From a virus, in the IMG/VR virus record IMGVR_UViG_3300021197_001179, positions 1-64,000 of that record: a stretch of 64,000 bases of DNA; one strand, written 5' to 3'. Both the position numbers and the translations under genes were made by a program. The notes beneath the pieces are model-generated. The model was not told where the DNA came from. It was given only the letters and a program-made list of their open reading frames with translations, and did no database searches. Positions 1 through 7,948 of the stretch are shown here, in pieces. Positions within the stretch are counted from its first letter, which is position 1, and each line of letters opens with the position of its first letter.

Positions 1-316
1 ATAGGGTGTCGTACTTGTTTACTTCGGTCAACCAAGCCTCAATAATACTAACGGTGTCAATGTCAAAGATTGTGTCGTATTGTATCACGTTGTTGATGAT
101 TGTGTCTCGTATCTCTACACGCTCAACGAATCTAACGGGCTTCTCTTTCCACCGGTCAACGTATTCAGTAACGTACACAGGCTTCTCAACCTCAATGGTT
201 TGCGTTACAGTCTTTGCTGATCCGTCTCCACAACCTTTCCAGGCTAATAACAATCCTGCTATAAAACAAACAAGGTATGGGAAGAGGCTCTTCAGTATTG
301 GGATTAAGTAATTCAT
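1..316 (-). CDS. Spanin-like single-pass membrane protein (partial, C-terminus off the left edge)
   Basis: The bottom strand is open from an ATG at 316 to the window edge (105 residues seen, no stop). Residues about 4-27 form one hydrophobic segment (PYLVCFIAGLLLAW) followed by Gly-Cys-Gly, then a hydrophilic domain rich in Val, Glu, Arg and Asp with a repeated style such as VEIRDTIINNVIQYDTIFDIDT. This is the plan of an inner-membrane spanin (Rz-like) or of the short signal-anchored proteins common in Bacteroidota phages. If a spanin, it would bridge to the outer membrane at lysis; no holin or endolysin is visible to support that. A TATATTTA box lies 4 nt before the ATG. Function is an inference. 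Confidence 0.6.
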   Translation of the reverse strand, partial: MNYLIPILKSLFPYLVCFIAGLLLAWKGCGDGSAKTVTQTIEVEKPVYVTEYVDRWKEKPVRFVERVEIRDTIINNVIQYDTIFDIDTVSIIEAWLTEVNKYDTL

Positions 317-348
317 AGTGTAAATATAAGATTCGTATCTTTGATTGT
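317..348. promoter_or_regulatory. Divergent promoter pair with start-proximal -7 boxes
   Basis: Rightward box TATCTTTG at 336-343 lies 5 nt before the ATG at 349. Leftward box TATATTTA (321-328 on the top strand as TAAATATA) lies 4 nt before the ATG at 316. Both resemble the Bacteroidota -7 element TAnnTTTG; the left one has a single mismatch. At this spacing transcription should begin at or next to the start codons. Confidence 0.6.
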
Positions 349-633
349 ATGAGAGCATCTACATTTATCTGCACGAATATGGACGAGATTGAAAGAGTAA
401 GAGTAGAAAATGACAATCTAAGTCTTCCGGTTCCTCAACCAATACCAACACCAGAATACAGAGAAGAAATCGCGTGGTTTCATCCGGATGATGTTCAGAG
501 AGCGTACACAAAACGTATAAACGGATACTCTGCTGCTATTCTAACAATGGCTGGTGGTGACATCATAGCAATTAAGATGTCAAGTGAAATGGAAGCTATG
601 CTAGATTCTATGTTTGGTTTCCCTACTGAGTAA
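349..633 (+). CDS. Hypothetical protein, 94 aa
   Basis: Unrecognised. A short N-terminal part is followed by a Pro-rich stretch (LPVPQPIPTPEYREE) and a compact C-terminal part ending in FGFPTE. The ATG at 349 sits 5 nt after a TATCTTTG promoter box, which would give a leaderless message; the ATG at 379 (MDEIER) is the alternative and would leave a leader of about 30 nt. It is the only rightward gene left of 15.7 kb and its 3' end overlaps the convergent gene ending at 601 by 33 bp. Confidence 0.6.
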   Translation: MRASTFICTNMDEIERVRVENDNLSLPVPQPIPTPEYREEIAWFHPDDVQRAYTKRINGYSAAILTMAGGDIIAIKMSSEMEAMLDSMFGFPTE

Positions 634-999
634 GTCTTTAGCCCTCATATCTTTTCCAATCATATCACTTGGTGATACTCCAAAGAACTTGGAGAAGTAG
701 CACATCTCAATTAGTGTTGGGTGGAAATTGTATTTACCCTCACGACCAAACTCAGACATTCTGTCTTTCCTAAATTTAAAACCATTTTCTCCAACCCTCT
801 TGTATACTTCATTTTTGTTTAGGTTATGCTTCTCACATAAGAAATAGAAGTTCTCCATAAACAACTTTGACAACACTTCTGCTTGATCGTAAACTTGATT
901 TGCCCAAGGCGTAGATTCTGCCTGAATCTTATCCCGAATTTCATCGGTGATGTTTGGTTTGAATTTGTATCTCTTGTTATTCACACTATCATCAAACAA
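601..999 (-). CDS. Helix-turn-helix regulator-like protein
   Basis: The central and C-terminal parts (NLNKNEVYKRVG, then a segment ending FSKFFGVSPSDMIGKD) have the helix pattern of Cro/CI-type DNA-binding domains, in which the final helices read 'ia.ff.vs..dLl'. It may regulate phage transcription. There is no in-frame ATG near the 5' end: the reading frame opens with TTG at 999 or GTG at 984, directly after the terminator behind ssb, so the exact start is uncertain. The domain is inferred from pattern only. Confidence 0.55.
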   Translation of the reverse strand: MFDDSVNNKRYKFKPNITDEIRDKIQAESTPWANQVYDQAEVLSKLFMENFYFLCEKHNLNKNEVYKRVGENGFKFRKDRMSEFGREGKYNFHPTLIEMCYFSKFFGVSPSDMIGKDMRAKDLLSRETKHRI

Positions 1000-1024
1000 A
1001 AAGCCCCATCCAAGGACAGGGCTT
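994..1024 (-). terminator. Rho-independent terminator downstream of ssb
   Basis: On the bottom strand the arms AAGCCC (1024-1019) and GGGCTT (1006-1001) enclose a 12-nt loop and are followed by TTTGTTT. It lies between the ssb stop at 1045 and the next leftward gene at 999. Confidence 0.7.
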
Positions 1025-1044
1025 AATATAACTATTTGTTTTCT

Positions 1045-1443
1045 TTAGAATGGAAGATCATCCTCCGCCTCCACTACAACAGATTTAGCAGCAGGTTTGG
1101 CTGATGTGTTGTTGCCATTCCCTCCAAGCATTGTCATGTTGAACGCTTTCACTTCTGTAGTGTAGCGGTCATTACCCTGCTTGTCTTCCCACTTGCGTGT
1201 GGTAATACTTCCTTCAATGTAAAGTTTATCACCTTTCTTTACCCACTTCTCAACGATGTCCACAAGCTTACCGTACACCACGATGTTGTGCCATTCGGTC
1301 TTCTCTTGGCGTTCACCGTTTTTGTCGGTGTACTTTTCGCTAGTTGCAAGAACCATGTTTGAAACCTTCCCATTTTTCAACTCCTTAACCTCTGGGTCTT
1401 TACCCACGTTACCGATTAAGATTACCTTATTAACTGAACTCAT
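1045..1443 (-). CDS. ssb: Single-stranded DNA-binding protein
   Basis: This is an OB-fold SSB that coats single-stranded DNA during replication and recombination. Visible signs are the N-terminal VNKVILIGNVGKDPEVK, the TEWHNIVVYGK strand, GDKLYIEGSITTRKW, a Gly/Asn/Ser/Ala linker, and the acidic partner-binding tip ending EDDLPF. At 132 aa it has the length typical of phage and short bacterial SSBs. It follows the ERF-type gene after 8 nt and ends in a terminator, so it closes the recombination operon. Confidence 0.95.
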   Translation of the reverse strand: MSSVNKVILIGNVGKDPEVKELKNGKVSNMVLATSEKYTDKNGERQEKTEWHNIVVYGKLVDIVEKWVKKGDKLYIEGSITTRKWEDKQGNDRYTTEVKAFNMTMLGGNGNNTSAKPAAKSVVVEAEDDLPF

Positions 1444-1451
1444 ATTGCTTA

Positions 1452-2051
1452 TTATTTGGTTAGATATGTTCTTATTGCGTTTTCAGTTGCCTTGTCGATA
1501 TCGTACATCTCAAGGGCTTTTTCAATTGTTCCGGCTTTCTTTGGGTCCTCAATCCAATCAAGAACCTTGTTGAACTCAGGTGTGCCGGCAACCACCTTCT
1601 TTCCTTTTTTTGATGCCGCTTTCTCAACGGCTGTCTTCTTCCTTGGGGCAGACTTTTTCTTTGGTGTTTCAACCGCATCAAGGTCAGCTTCTGATTCGTC
1701 AAGTAGTAGCAGAGCAGACAATGCGTACTTCCTAGAGTAACTCGCAGAGCTTCCAAAACTCTGAGCAATGTCCATTCCTTTCCTTGATGGGTCAATCCCT
1801 GCTTGAGCCGTAGAACTAACTGCTTCACCTGGTGCAGTAATGTCTTCAATCATAACAGTAGACTCAATGTATGGTATACCGGATACCTCCTTAATTGTGT
1901 CTGTCATGTACATAATAAGACCGTGTTTTGTTAATAGCGGCTTTACCGCCTCAAGAATATCTTCGCAAGAACGATACTTGTATTTTCCGAAGCTATTGTA
2001 TTGATTCTTAGGTGCTTTCAGTTCTGCCTGAAGCTTTACTAGTTTTTTCAT
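1452..2051 (-). CDS. erf: ERF-family single-strand annealing protein
   Basis: The N-terminal 110 residues match the ERF superfamily pattern: LVKLQAELKAPKNQYNSFGKYKYRSCEDI, then a segment on the paired test state ('HGLIMYMTD'), then AQSFGSSASYSRKYALSALLLLDESEAD. Such proteins anneal complementary single strands in phage recombination. After residue 130 comes a Lys/Ala-rich linker (KKKSAPRKKTAVEKAASKK) and a small C-terminal helical domain. It sits between the YqaJ-type exonuclease and ssb, the usual exonuclease-annealase-SSB trio. Confidence 0.9.
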   Translation of the reverse strand: MKKLVKLQAELKAPKNQYNSFGKYKYRSCEDILEAVKPLLTKHGLIMYMTDTIKEVSGIPYIESTVMIEDITAPGEAVSSTAQAGIDPSRKGMDIAQSFGSSASYSRKYALSALLLLDESEADLDAVETPKKKSAPRKKTAVEKAASKKGKKVVAGTPEFNKVLDWIEDPKKAGTIEKALEMYDIDKATENAIRTYLTK

Positions 2052-2083
2052 GTCCTCCTTATTGGGGTATAAAAATACTATTA

Positions 2084-3205
2084 TTATAGCAAGTATCCTA
2101 CTTCTCTGTCGATTTTTTCTAGCTGAACACCAAGCACAAAATCATCGGGTTTACTTATTCTTACATCCAATGTTTTGGTCTTATTTCCACCTCTTTTGTA
2201 GTACCTAGCATAGCCTTCACCAGAGAACTCAATCTTCTCAACTGACTCCTGTACGAACTTATGTTTGACCTTGTTCTCAACCTCACGCTTCTCCTTGTCA
2301 AGTATTTTAATCATAGCCTTAACTGTCTGAAGATGTTTGACCTGACCAAGTAGTTCGTCATCTCCCAACATCCTTTCATCCTCCATCTCGTGTCGTTCTG
2401 ACAAGTAGGTTGAATAGTTGTCGTTGTGATCAGCCTCCGGTTCGTACATCATAACCTCCTGTAGGTAGTCATTGTACATTTCTTCATCATCTAAATGAAG
2501 AGCTTCGTGAGCTTTTTTATGTGCTTCTCTACCCTTCAAGACTCTTGCCCAAAAGTCAGCAGTCTTCTCAATGATCATATCGATAATCGCTTCGTCTCTT
2601 TCAATTGGGAAAACCTTGAGATTTCTGCCATCAATGAGTACCGCAATCTCAGCATAGTCAGAACCCATTATAAGCATCTGCTGGTGTACTTGTGAGATGT
2701 AGTAGTCAGGAATACCCCCATCATAAGCCTTTGAAACAAAACTGCTCATGGTCTTTATCTCAAGTGGAGCATCATGTTCAAGTATCTCACCGGAGAATGT
2801 TCCATCGGCATTCAGTCTTGACGATCCTGCCTTAATAACCCTATCGTAGTTACAGAACAGCCAAGGGAAGTCAGGATTGCAAACACATCCTTTGAGATTG
2901 AACATCTTTCTCTGAATGATGCCTGATTCATAGTTGGTCATGTAGCCATTCTCCCTACCATCGTAATACTGCCACAGATTGGCAACGTATTCCTCTGTAT
3001 GAATCCCATGAAAGGCTGCTTCAGACATAATGTCAATGCGTTCCTCTGTACCAACCTTGATATGATAAAGCTCCATCTTGGTCGGTCTGTATGGATTCAA
3101 TCCACAGACAATGCCTGAGTCTGATGCTCCAAGTCCTTTCTTTCGGTATTCAAACCACTCAGGTGTTCTGTCTACCAATTCCGTTATCCATTCTTTCTTA
3201 ATCAT
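2084..3205 (-). CDS. YqaJ-family recombination exonuclease
   Basis: A 373-aa protein of the YqaJ/lambda-exonuclease fold (PD-(D/E)XK), which resects double-stranded DNA ends for the annealase. The N-terminus has the family signature (TPEWFEYRKKGLGASDSGIVCGLNPY). Further in are FHGIHTEEYVA (the E of the active site), a core with NPDFPW and LEIKTM (the ExK of the nuclease), and YYISQVHQQMLIMG, the conserved Q-H-Q helix. The C-terminal third is charged and helical. Its ATG overlaps the stop of the upstream small gene (ATGA), so the two are translationally coupled. Confidence 0.9.
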   Translation of the reverse strand: MIKKEWITELVDRTPEWFEYRKKGLGASDSGIVCGLNPYRPTKMELYHIKVGTEERIDIMSEAAFHGIHTEEYVANLWQYYDGRENGYMTNYESGIIQRKMFNLKGCVCNPDFPWLFCNYDRVIKAGSSRLNADGTFSGEILEHDAPLEIKTMSSFVSKAYDGGIPDYYISQVHQQMLIMGSDYAEIAVLIDGRNLKVFPIERDEAIIDMIIEKTADFWARVLKGREAHKKAHEALHLDDEEMYNDYLQEVMMYEPEADHNDNYSTYLSERHEMEDERMLGDDELLGQVKHLQTVKAMIKILDKEKREVENKVKHKFVQESVEKIEFSGEGYARYYKRGGNKTKTLDVRISKPDDFVLGVQLEKIDREVGYLL

Positions 3206-3372
3206 CCCTCTTTCTTTATATAATTTTTCATAGCATCTAAAGCACTATTCCCTTCTCCATACTTCACTCTATCAGGAAATGAAAAAAAGTCTGCTACAGA
3301 TCCATTGTCAAATGCATACCACTTCTTAGTGTATGGATTGTAGGTTGTGAGTATTCCGTAGTATTTTTCCAT
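3202..3372 (-). CDS. Small protein, paralogue of the 65-aa protein at 18259
   Basis: A 56-aa protein starting MEKYYGILTTYNPY and ending NYIKKEG. It aligns end to end with the protein at 18259-18456: YYGIL-TTYNPY versus YYGIL-ATYNPY, WYAF in both, then G-NSALDAMKNYIKK versus KSALSAMNDYISKK. Both its start and its stop overlap neighbours by ATGA junctions, placing it firmly in the operon between the SET gene and the exonuclease. Function unknown. Confidence 0.8.
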   Translation of the reverse strand: MEKYYGILTTYNPYTKKWYAFDNGSVADFFSFPDRVKYGEGNSALDAMKNYIKKEG

Positions 3373-3704
3373 CACACTTTGTATGTTGTGTATCTGACAG
3401 TAAGTTCTTCTCCAGGCTTTATGTTTCGTAGAGAGTACATATAGCTTCTTACTGGGAATCCTTTCTCCATCACACTTGCCCCCTCCTCTTCTCTCATAAT
3501 GATACAGTTAGGATTGTCTGAGTGATTGACAAACCCTCCAAGAGGTGTTCGTACTAGGTTGTCCTCAAACCGGATGTCAAATACGTGGGTAGCCCCCAAA
3601 CATATGTCTTCATAAATTTCTTCGGTTGCAAATAATCCAAGTCCTTCAATCTCTGAATCTTTGATTGTCAGAAAGCAAGGTAATGGTCTGTAAGTTTTTG
3701 TCAT
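3372..3704 (-). CDS. SET-domain protein (putative protein lysine methyltransferase)
   Basis: A compact 110-aa protein that is almost nothing but a SET domain, the S-adenosylmethionine-dependent protein lysine methyltransferase fold. Visible motifs in order: EIEGLGLFATEEI (the GxG entry motif), GGFVNHSDNPNC (the NHSxxPN cofactor-binding motif), and IKPGEELTVRYT (the GEELTxxY catalytic motif with Tyr). There are no pre-SET cysteine clusters. ATG at 3704 is preferred over one at 3773, which would sit inside the primase-helicase gene. The target could be a phage or host protein. Fold confident, substrate unknown. Confidence 0.85.
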   Translation of the reverse strand: MTKTYRPLPCFLTIKDSEIEGLGLFATEEIYEDICLGATHVFDIRFEDNLVRTPLGGFVNHSDNPNCIIMREEEGASVMEKGFPVRSYMYSLRNIKPGEELTVRYTTYKV

Positions 3705-3714
3705 TGTTTTGATT

Positions 3715-5595
3715 TTAGTAAGGTAATTTATCGTCAAATATATCAGATTCTTTGTATGGGGTTCTAGCGTCAATCATTGACTGATTGTTTGCAGAACTAT
3801 CGTAGAAAGTTTGCCTCTCTTCCAACGGATTGTTTCCGTTATCATAAAACCTTCCCTTTCTAGTGTCAAATGTAAGCAATGCCTCTCCAGTTGTGCCATT
3901 CAACTCTTTCTTTTTAATCTTCTGTGAGATAAACTGAGATGTACTGTCAGCAGGATTAGAGTTGTAATATGGTCGATGAAACATGATGATGTTGTCGGCT
4001 TTGTTATTCCACATCGCTCCTCCCGCAAAGTCGTACACCCTTGGGCATTTGTAGTCCCCGGTTCTTTCGTCCTTCTGTATGGAACTGTTAGGGTGAGCCA
4101 CAATCACCATGTAGACATTATTCTCTAAGGCAAACTTCTTTTGTACCCTAAAGAAGTCCTCTAGAAACTGATCATCACGCATCCGAGTACTTCTGTCTCG
4201 GTATATTGCATTGAAAGGGTCGATCATGCAACCATCAATGTTGTGTCTGATCATAGCCTCAATAAACTTACGGTTGATGTAGTCCTGACTTGGCATCGCC
4301 TTCTCAGGATATATAAAGTAAAACTTGTCGTTAATCTTTTCAGCGGCATCTCTATACTCTTGCTCAGACATTTGGTTCTGATGGTGCTTATATGGAGACT
4401 TACCCACCAATGCATGAATCAATTGGTTGTAGAAAAACTTTGGTGGATATTGTTCTGGACTAAATACTGCCCACCGATACCCATCTTTCAATGCTTTCAT
4501 TAGCATTAACTGTAGCATCATGGTAGACTTGCCAAAGTTTCCGATACCTCCAACAATTGTAATCTCGCCACGCATCCACCTGAACCTTTCGTCTATGCTG
4601 TCAAAGTGTGTGGTTTCTCCCTTCTGATTGCCCGAATGGAAATCCTTCAGCATTTCATCAAAGATGTCGTTCAAGTAAATGACATCTTCCAACGGCTCAT
4701 CTAAATGTTCTAATTCAGCCTCAATGTTCTCCCTGGTGACTGAGTTGATTAGTTTCTCATCCTCCGTAAACTCAGCCGTACCAAAATCCTTCATGTAGTT
4801 CCGGTACACACTATTCAGAATCACATCTAATTCCTTGACCGTGAATGAACCTCCGCAGAAGTCAGCAATCATAGGTTCTCGTATTTCTTCTTGTTCTAAA
4901 CCAAATCTCAGACAACCACATGTAAGCTTGAACACAAAATTGTTTCTGTTTCCTTCGTAGAAACCTTCTCCCTTGTTCATCATCCAAGTCTTTAGCTTCT
5001 CGTAGATGGTGTTGTTGGTAGAGACTGTAATCTCCTTTCGTTCATACACCTTCTCCACAATCTGATCATACACCTCCCATTTAGTTTTGATGTGTATGTC
5101 CGGATCATAAGACTCAAAACAAATCCTACTCAGGTTTCTCCCTGACGGATCCAGGTTCGGAAAGTTCTCTAACAGACTATCAAAGTGTTCAAGATGGCGT
5201 TCCGGATGCTTAACCTCCACTAATGCTTTTACACCATTGTTGCTAGGAGAAGTCCAACAAGCAATTATATACTTGTTCTTAGATAGAGATTCTTTTACCT
5301 CAGAGGGCTTACAATCATCAAAGTCCAAACATATCAACCCCGTATAGCTAATGATGTTTGAATCATTACGAGACTTAAACACACCTGAGAACAATGGCGA
5401 TGGAAGTTTCTTCTTGTATGAATCTCGTTCAGCACCATAAGGCAACCTACGAACCTGCTCAACAAGTTTTCTTGATGTACCATCCTTGATTCTTCTTAGG
5501 GCATTACCAACAGTTGTGACATGTTTTGAATCAATGTCAAACAGATCCTGGTAAATACTTATCTCCCTATCCCACAACTTTATTCTACTATCCAT
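3715..5595 (-). CDS. Primase-helicase (VirE/BT4734-like N-terminus plus DnaB/RecA-like ATPase)
   Basis: A 626-aa two-part replication protein. Residues about 20-150 resemble the VirE N-terminal/BT4734-type domain (RRLPYGAERDSYKKKLP, then GLICLDFDDCK and the CWTSPSNNGVKALVEV segment), a primase-type fold. Residues about 210-275 look like a primase C-terminal helical domain. From about 325 comes a RecA-like hexameric helicase core: Walker A GGIGNFGKST, Walker B-like GCMIDPFNA, and a VAHPNSS segment. It would prime and unwind DNA at the fork. Its start overlaps the stop of the winged-helix gene upstream by 16 bp. Confidence 0.85.
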   Translation of the reverse strand: MDSRIKLWDREISIYQDLFDIDSKHVTTVGNALRRIKDGTSRKLVEQVRRLPYGAERDSYKKKLPSPLFSGVFKSRNDSNIISYTGLICLDFDDCKPSEVKESLSKNKYIIACWTSPSNNGVKALVEVKHPERHLEHFDSLLENFPNLDPSGRNLSRICFESYDPDIHIKTKWEVYDQIVEKVYERKEITVSTNNTIYEKLKTWMMNKGEGFYEGNRNNFVFKLTCGCLRFGLEQEEIREPMIADFCGGSFTVKELDVILNSVYRNYMKDFGTAEFTEDEKLINSVTRENIEAELEHLDEPLEDVIYLNDIFDEMLKDFHSGNQKGETTHFDSIDERFRWMRGEITIVGGIGNFGKSTMMLQLMLMKALKDGYRWAVFSPEQYPPKFFYNQLIHALVGKSPYKHHQNQMSEQEYRDAAEKINDKFYFIYPEKAMPSQDYINRKFIEAMIRHNIDGCMIDPFNAIYRDRSTRMRDDQFLEDFFRVQKKFALENNVYMVIVAHPNSSIQKDERTGDYKCPRVYDFAGGAMWNNKADNIIMFHRPYYNSNPADSTSQFISQKIKKKELNGTTGEALLTFDTRKGRFYDNGNNPLEERQTFYDSSANNQSMIDARTPYKESDIFDDKLPY

Positions 5596-6362
5596 CCTTT
5601 TCCTTTCCTTGTGTATCCTTGTTCAGCCATGTAGGTGTTAACCATTTCATCTGTAGGGTTTGAATACCTAACTGATGCACGTTTCCTTGCTTCAGACAAA
5701 TCTATTGAATTTAGACTTGTCACACTATCATAATCTTCCCACACCTTTTGGTTCAAGTAAGTTATAGGATGTTTCCGAAACTTAACATCAGGAGTATCAC
5801 TCAAGTACATGGGCAATGTGTCAATTATTTTTTGCTTAGAATCTACGTCTAGCTTTTCCCACTTTAACAAAGACTTGGCTTTAGATTTTCTAACTCCATA
5901 CATCTCATAAAATCTGTCAAAAGATAACTCTATTGGTTCTTTGGTTATTGGTTCTTTGGTTAATGGTTTATCTATACTGTCCTTGCTTTGCCCTGTGCTT
6001 TGCCCTTGCTTTGACCCGTGCTTTATCATTGCTTTGTCCAATGCTTTACCCCTTGCTATGTCCTTTTTTGGCACGGCACATAGACTAATTATGTTTGCAG
6101 AGTACTGATTCTTAGACCTTTCCACCATTACTATGAAGCCCCATTCAACAAGGTCGTTTAATGCTCGTCCATATGTTTGATACTTCTTGACACCAATTGC
6201 TTCCATCGTCATCTGAGATGGGAATCCAAATTTCTCCTTACCTCCCAATCTGTTACAATGTTCACAGGCAAAGAAAAATATGGCTGAATGTATGGGCTTA
6301 ATTAATTCAGGGTTCTCAAAACAGAAGTTGAACCACTTTCTTGATAAATCGTATCCTTTCAT
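5580..6362 (-). CDS. Winged-helix replication protein (DnaD/initiator-like)
   Basis: The N-terminal 100 residues read as a winged helix-turn-helix: an HSAIFFFACEHCNRLG helix, KFGFPSQMTMEAIGVKK as the turn, and YGRALNDLVEWGFIVMVER as recognition helix and wing. A central Lys/Thr/Glu-rich linker (about residues 110-145) leads to a DnaD-like C-terminal helical part with KHPITYLNQKVW. Proteins of this plan act as helicase loaders or origin-binding proteins, and its place directly before the primase-helicase fits. It overlaps both neighbours by a few bases. Exact role inferred. Confidence 0.65.
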   Translation of the reverse strand: MKGYDLSRKWFNFCFENPELIKPIHSAIFFFACEHCNRLGGKEKFGFPSQMTMEAIGVKKYQTYGRALNDLVEWGFIVMVERSKNQYSANIISLCAVPKKDIARGKALDKAMIKHGSKQGQSTGQSKDSIDKPLTKEPITKEPIELSFDRFYEMYGVRKSKAKSLLKWEKLDVDSKQKIIDTLPMYLSDTPDVKFRKHPITYLNQKVWEDYDSVTSLNSIDLSEARKRASVRYSNPTDEMVNTYMAEQGYTRKGKGWIVE

Positions 6363-6985
6363 TTTTGCAAACTTAACATTACTTCATTACATAATTCACT
6401 AGGTATCATGCTTCTCTCATAGCTTCCGCTTCTTCCCTGAGTCCCAGTTTTACTTCCCCTGGGCGCACGTTGGTGATTGCAATCAGGATTGCCATTGCGA
6501 CATTGCGGTCTAGGTATCCAATCCAAACTATTAGTCCAAACATCTGTAGGCTTTGCACGATCATCGCCATACTGACAATACCATATTGTATGTCTAGTAA
6601 ACTCTTGCATCCACGGCATCTTCCTTAACATTCCCCTAGGGTTCTCAATAAAGAAAACCATAAGGGGATTGATATCTAGCCATTGCTTAATAAGATGTAT
6701 GAAGTGTTGATTTACCCGGTCACACTTTTTAGCGTAATCACTTTTCGGAATAATGCTATTGTGACGATGTGTGCTACACGCTGCAATACTGTATGTTTTA
6801 CAGTCGGGACTTGCCCAGACTGCATCTGGAACAAAAGGTACATCGTCCAGAGTCATTTCCTCAACGTCTATTTGTAGGTCTATACCATCGTATCCATCCC
6901 AATCAACGCTGTAGACTTCGTACCCTAGTTTTTCTGCGGATTTGCCTATTGACCTGGATCCCGCAAACAATTCTAAGACCTTCAT
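6359..6985 (-). CDS. DNA cytosine methyltransferase-like protein
   Basis: A 208-aa protein with the Rossmann start of C5-cytosine methyltransferases (VLELFAGSRSIGKSAEKLG, motif I) and an acidic second strand (VYSVDWDGYDGIDLQ). The motif IV position reads WASPDCKTYS: the cysteine is kept, but the usual Pro-Cys pair is replaced by Ser-Pro-Asp-Cys. The C-terminus carries RSMIPSELCNEV, like the final family helix. It is short and lacks an obvious target-recognition region, as in many phage-encoded members. It may modify phage DNA against host restriction. Both ends overlap neighbouring genes by 4 bp. Confidence 0.75.
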   Translation of the reverse strand: MKVLELFAGSRSIGKSAEKLGYEVYSVDWDGYDGIDLQIDVEEMTLDDVPFVPDAVWASPDCKTYSIAACSTHRHNSIIPKSDYAKKCDRVNQHFIHLIKQWLDINPLMVFFIENPRGMLRKMPWMQEFTRHTIWYCQYGDDRAKPTDVWTNSLDWIPRPQCRNGNPDCNHQRAPRGSKTGTQGRSGSYERSMIPSELCNEVMLSLQK

Positions 6986-7509
6986 ACTGTAGCCTCCTTT
7001 TTGTACTCAGTAGGCTTGTAAAATGTAAGTTTCTTATCAGTGGCATCCCAAGCAACCCTGTAGCCTAGATTATTGAGAATCATAAAAATTCTCTCTCTGT
7101 ACATTTGATCTGTCTGTATTAATTGATCAACTAATTTACGTGCGTGGATAACAGTTGCGTGATCTTTGCCAAACAATTCTGCAATAGAACTTAATGTCAT
7201 TGTTGGTCTAATTTCCTTCAATGCCCACATAATGATTTGCCTTGGCTCCAGTATGTGTCTTTTCCTAGTCTGTTCTTTTATCATAGCAAAGCTAACTCCG
7301 TACTCATTCTCTACAGCTCTTACTATACTTTCAACGGATGATCTTATTCCTGTCAACTTATGCCCAAGTAAAGCCATTTCTCTCATTATGACTGCCTCTT
7401 GCAATTCATCAATTACTACATCCGGTATTGAAGCCAATACTTCTTTGTAAGTTGATGCGAAGCTCTCGCGACTTAGGTCTAATTGAATATTCCTTTTTAC
7501 TCCTTCCAT
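6982..7509 (-). CDS. DnaA domain IV-like DNA-binding protein
   Basis: A 175-aa protein whose residues about 85-150 match domain IV of DnaA, the part that binds DnaA boxes: RQIIMWALKEIRPTMTLSSIAELFG followed by KDHATVIHARK, the DnaA signature. There is no AAA+ ATPase domain, so it cannot oligomerise and open DNA the way full DnaA does. It may bind origin sites on the phage genome and recruit host DnaA or the phage helicase, or occupy host DnaA boxes as a decoy. Its position before the MTase and winged-helix genes puts it in the replication operon. Confidence 0.8.
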   Translation of the reverse strand: MEGVKRNIQLDLSRESFASTYKEVLASIPDVVIDELQEAVIMREMALLGHKLTGIRSSVESIVRAVENEYGVSFAMIKEQTRKRHILEPRQIIMWALKEIRPTMTLSSIAELFGKDHATVIHARKLVDQLIQTDQMYRERIFMILNNLGYRVAWDATDKKLTFYKPTEYKKEATV

Positions 7510-7676
7510 TATATTACTTTGTTAAGATTAATCCCCAAATGAAGAGCCATGGAGACAATGGCTAATTTTACTTGTGCATGATTCTCTAGGTCTGCCAACC
7601 TTGCGTAATTAATTGCAGACCTCAAGTGTTCCGGAGTTCTGCAACTATTGACAACTGCTAGTGTTTTATCAATCAT
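7509..7676 (-). CDS. Hypothetical protein, 55 aa
   Basis: A small helical protein starting MIDKTLAVVNSCRTPEHLR. The ATG at 7676 overlaps the stop of the preceding gene (ATGA), which is why I prefer it to one at 7700; its stop touches the start of the DnaA-IV-like gene. The helix pair around residues 18-45 has no motif that I recognise. Confidence 0.7.
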   Translation of the reverse strand: MIDKTLAVVNSCRTPEHLRSAINYARLADLENHAQVKLAIVSMALHLGINLNKVI

Positions 7677-7930
7677 CAGTCCTCCATATGTTCTTGACAT
7701 TGCCTTTCGACCTCCGTCATCAGGTCAAGATCCTCAATCAACTGAGACACCTCCATTGGCTCACCGTCACCTAGATACTTTACAGATGTTACGTGTACCT
7801 CGTCAGGTGATCCTGGGTATCCTGATCCGTCCCCATAATTGTATACAGGGTCTTCTCCTTTGATAAATTCAAATTCAACTATTAATTCTGCTGCGCCTAC
7901 TTCCATAGGCAATACGTGTAAATCACTCAT
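7676..7930 (-). CDS. Hypothetical acidic protein, 84 aa
   Basis: Begins MSDLHVLPMEVG and contains a Gly/Pro-rich loop (YNYGDGSGYPGSPDEVHV) flanked by beta-type segments, then a C-terminal acidic helix. Small proteins with this Tyr-Gly-Asp-Gly-Ser-Gly loop occur in many phages, but the function is not known to me. Its leader is A-rich and has no ribosome-binding site. Confidence 0.7.
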   Translation of the reverse strand: MSDLHVLPMEVGAAELIVEFEFIKGEDPVYNYGDGSGYPGSPDEVHVTSVKYLGDGEPMEVSQLIEDLDLMTEVERQCQEHMED

Positions 7931-7948
7931 CTTATTTCTTTTGTTTTG

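Noticed and set aside
6-311. Rightward frame of 101 aa at the left edge
   Set aside because: Low-complexity Ser/Thr/Val composition; the opposite strand encodes a membrane-anchored protein with a promoter box.
192-416. Leftward frame of 74 aa
   Set aside because: Covers the divergent promoter and overlaps two better-supported genes.
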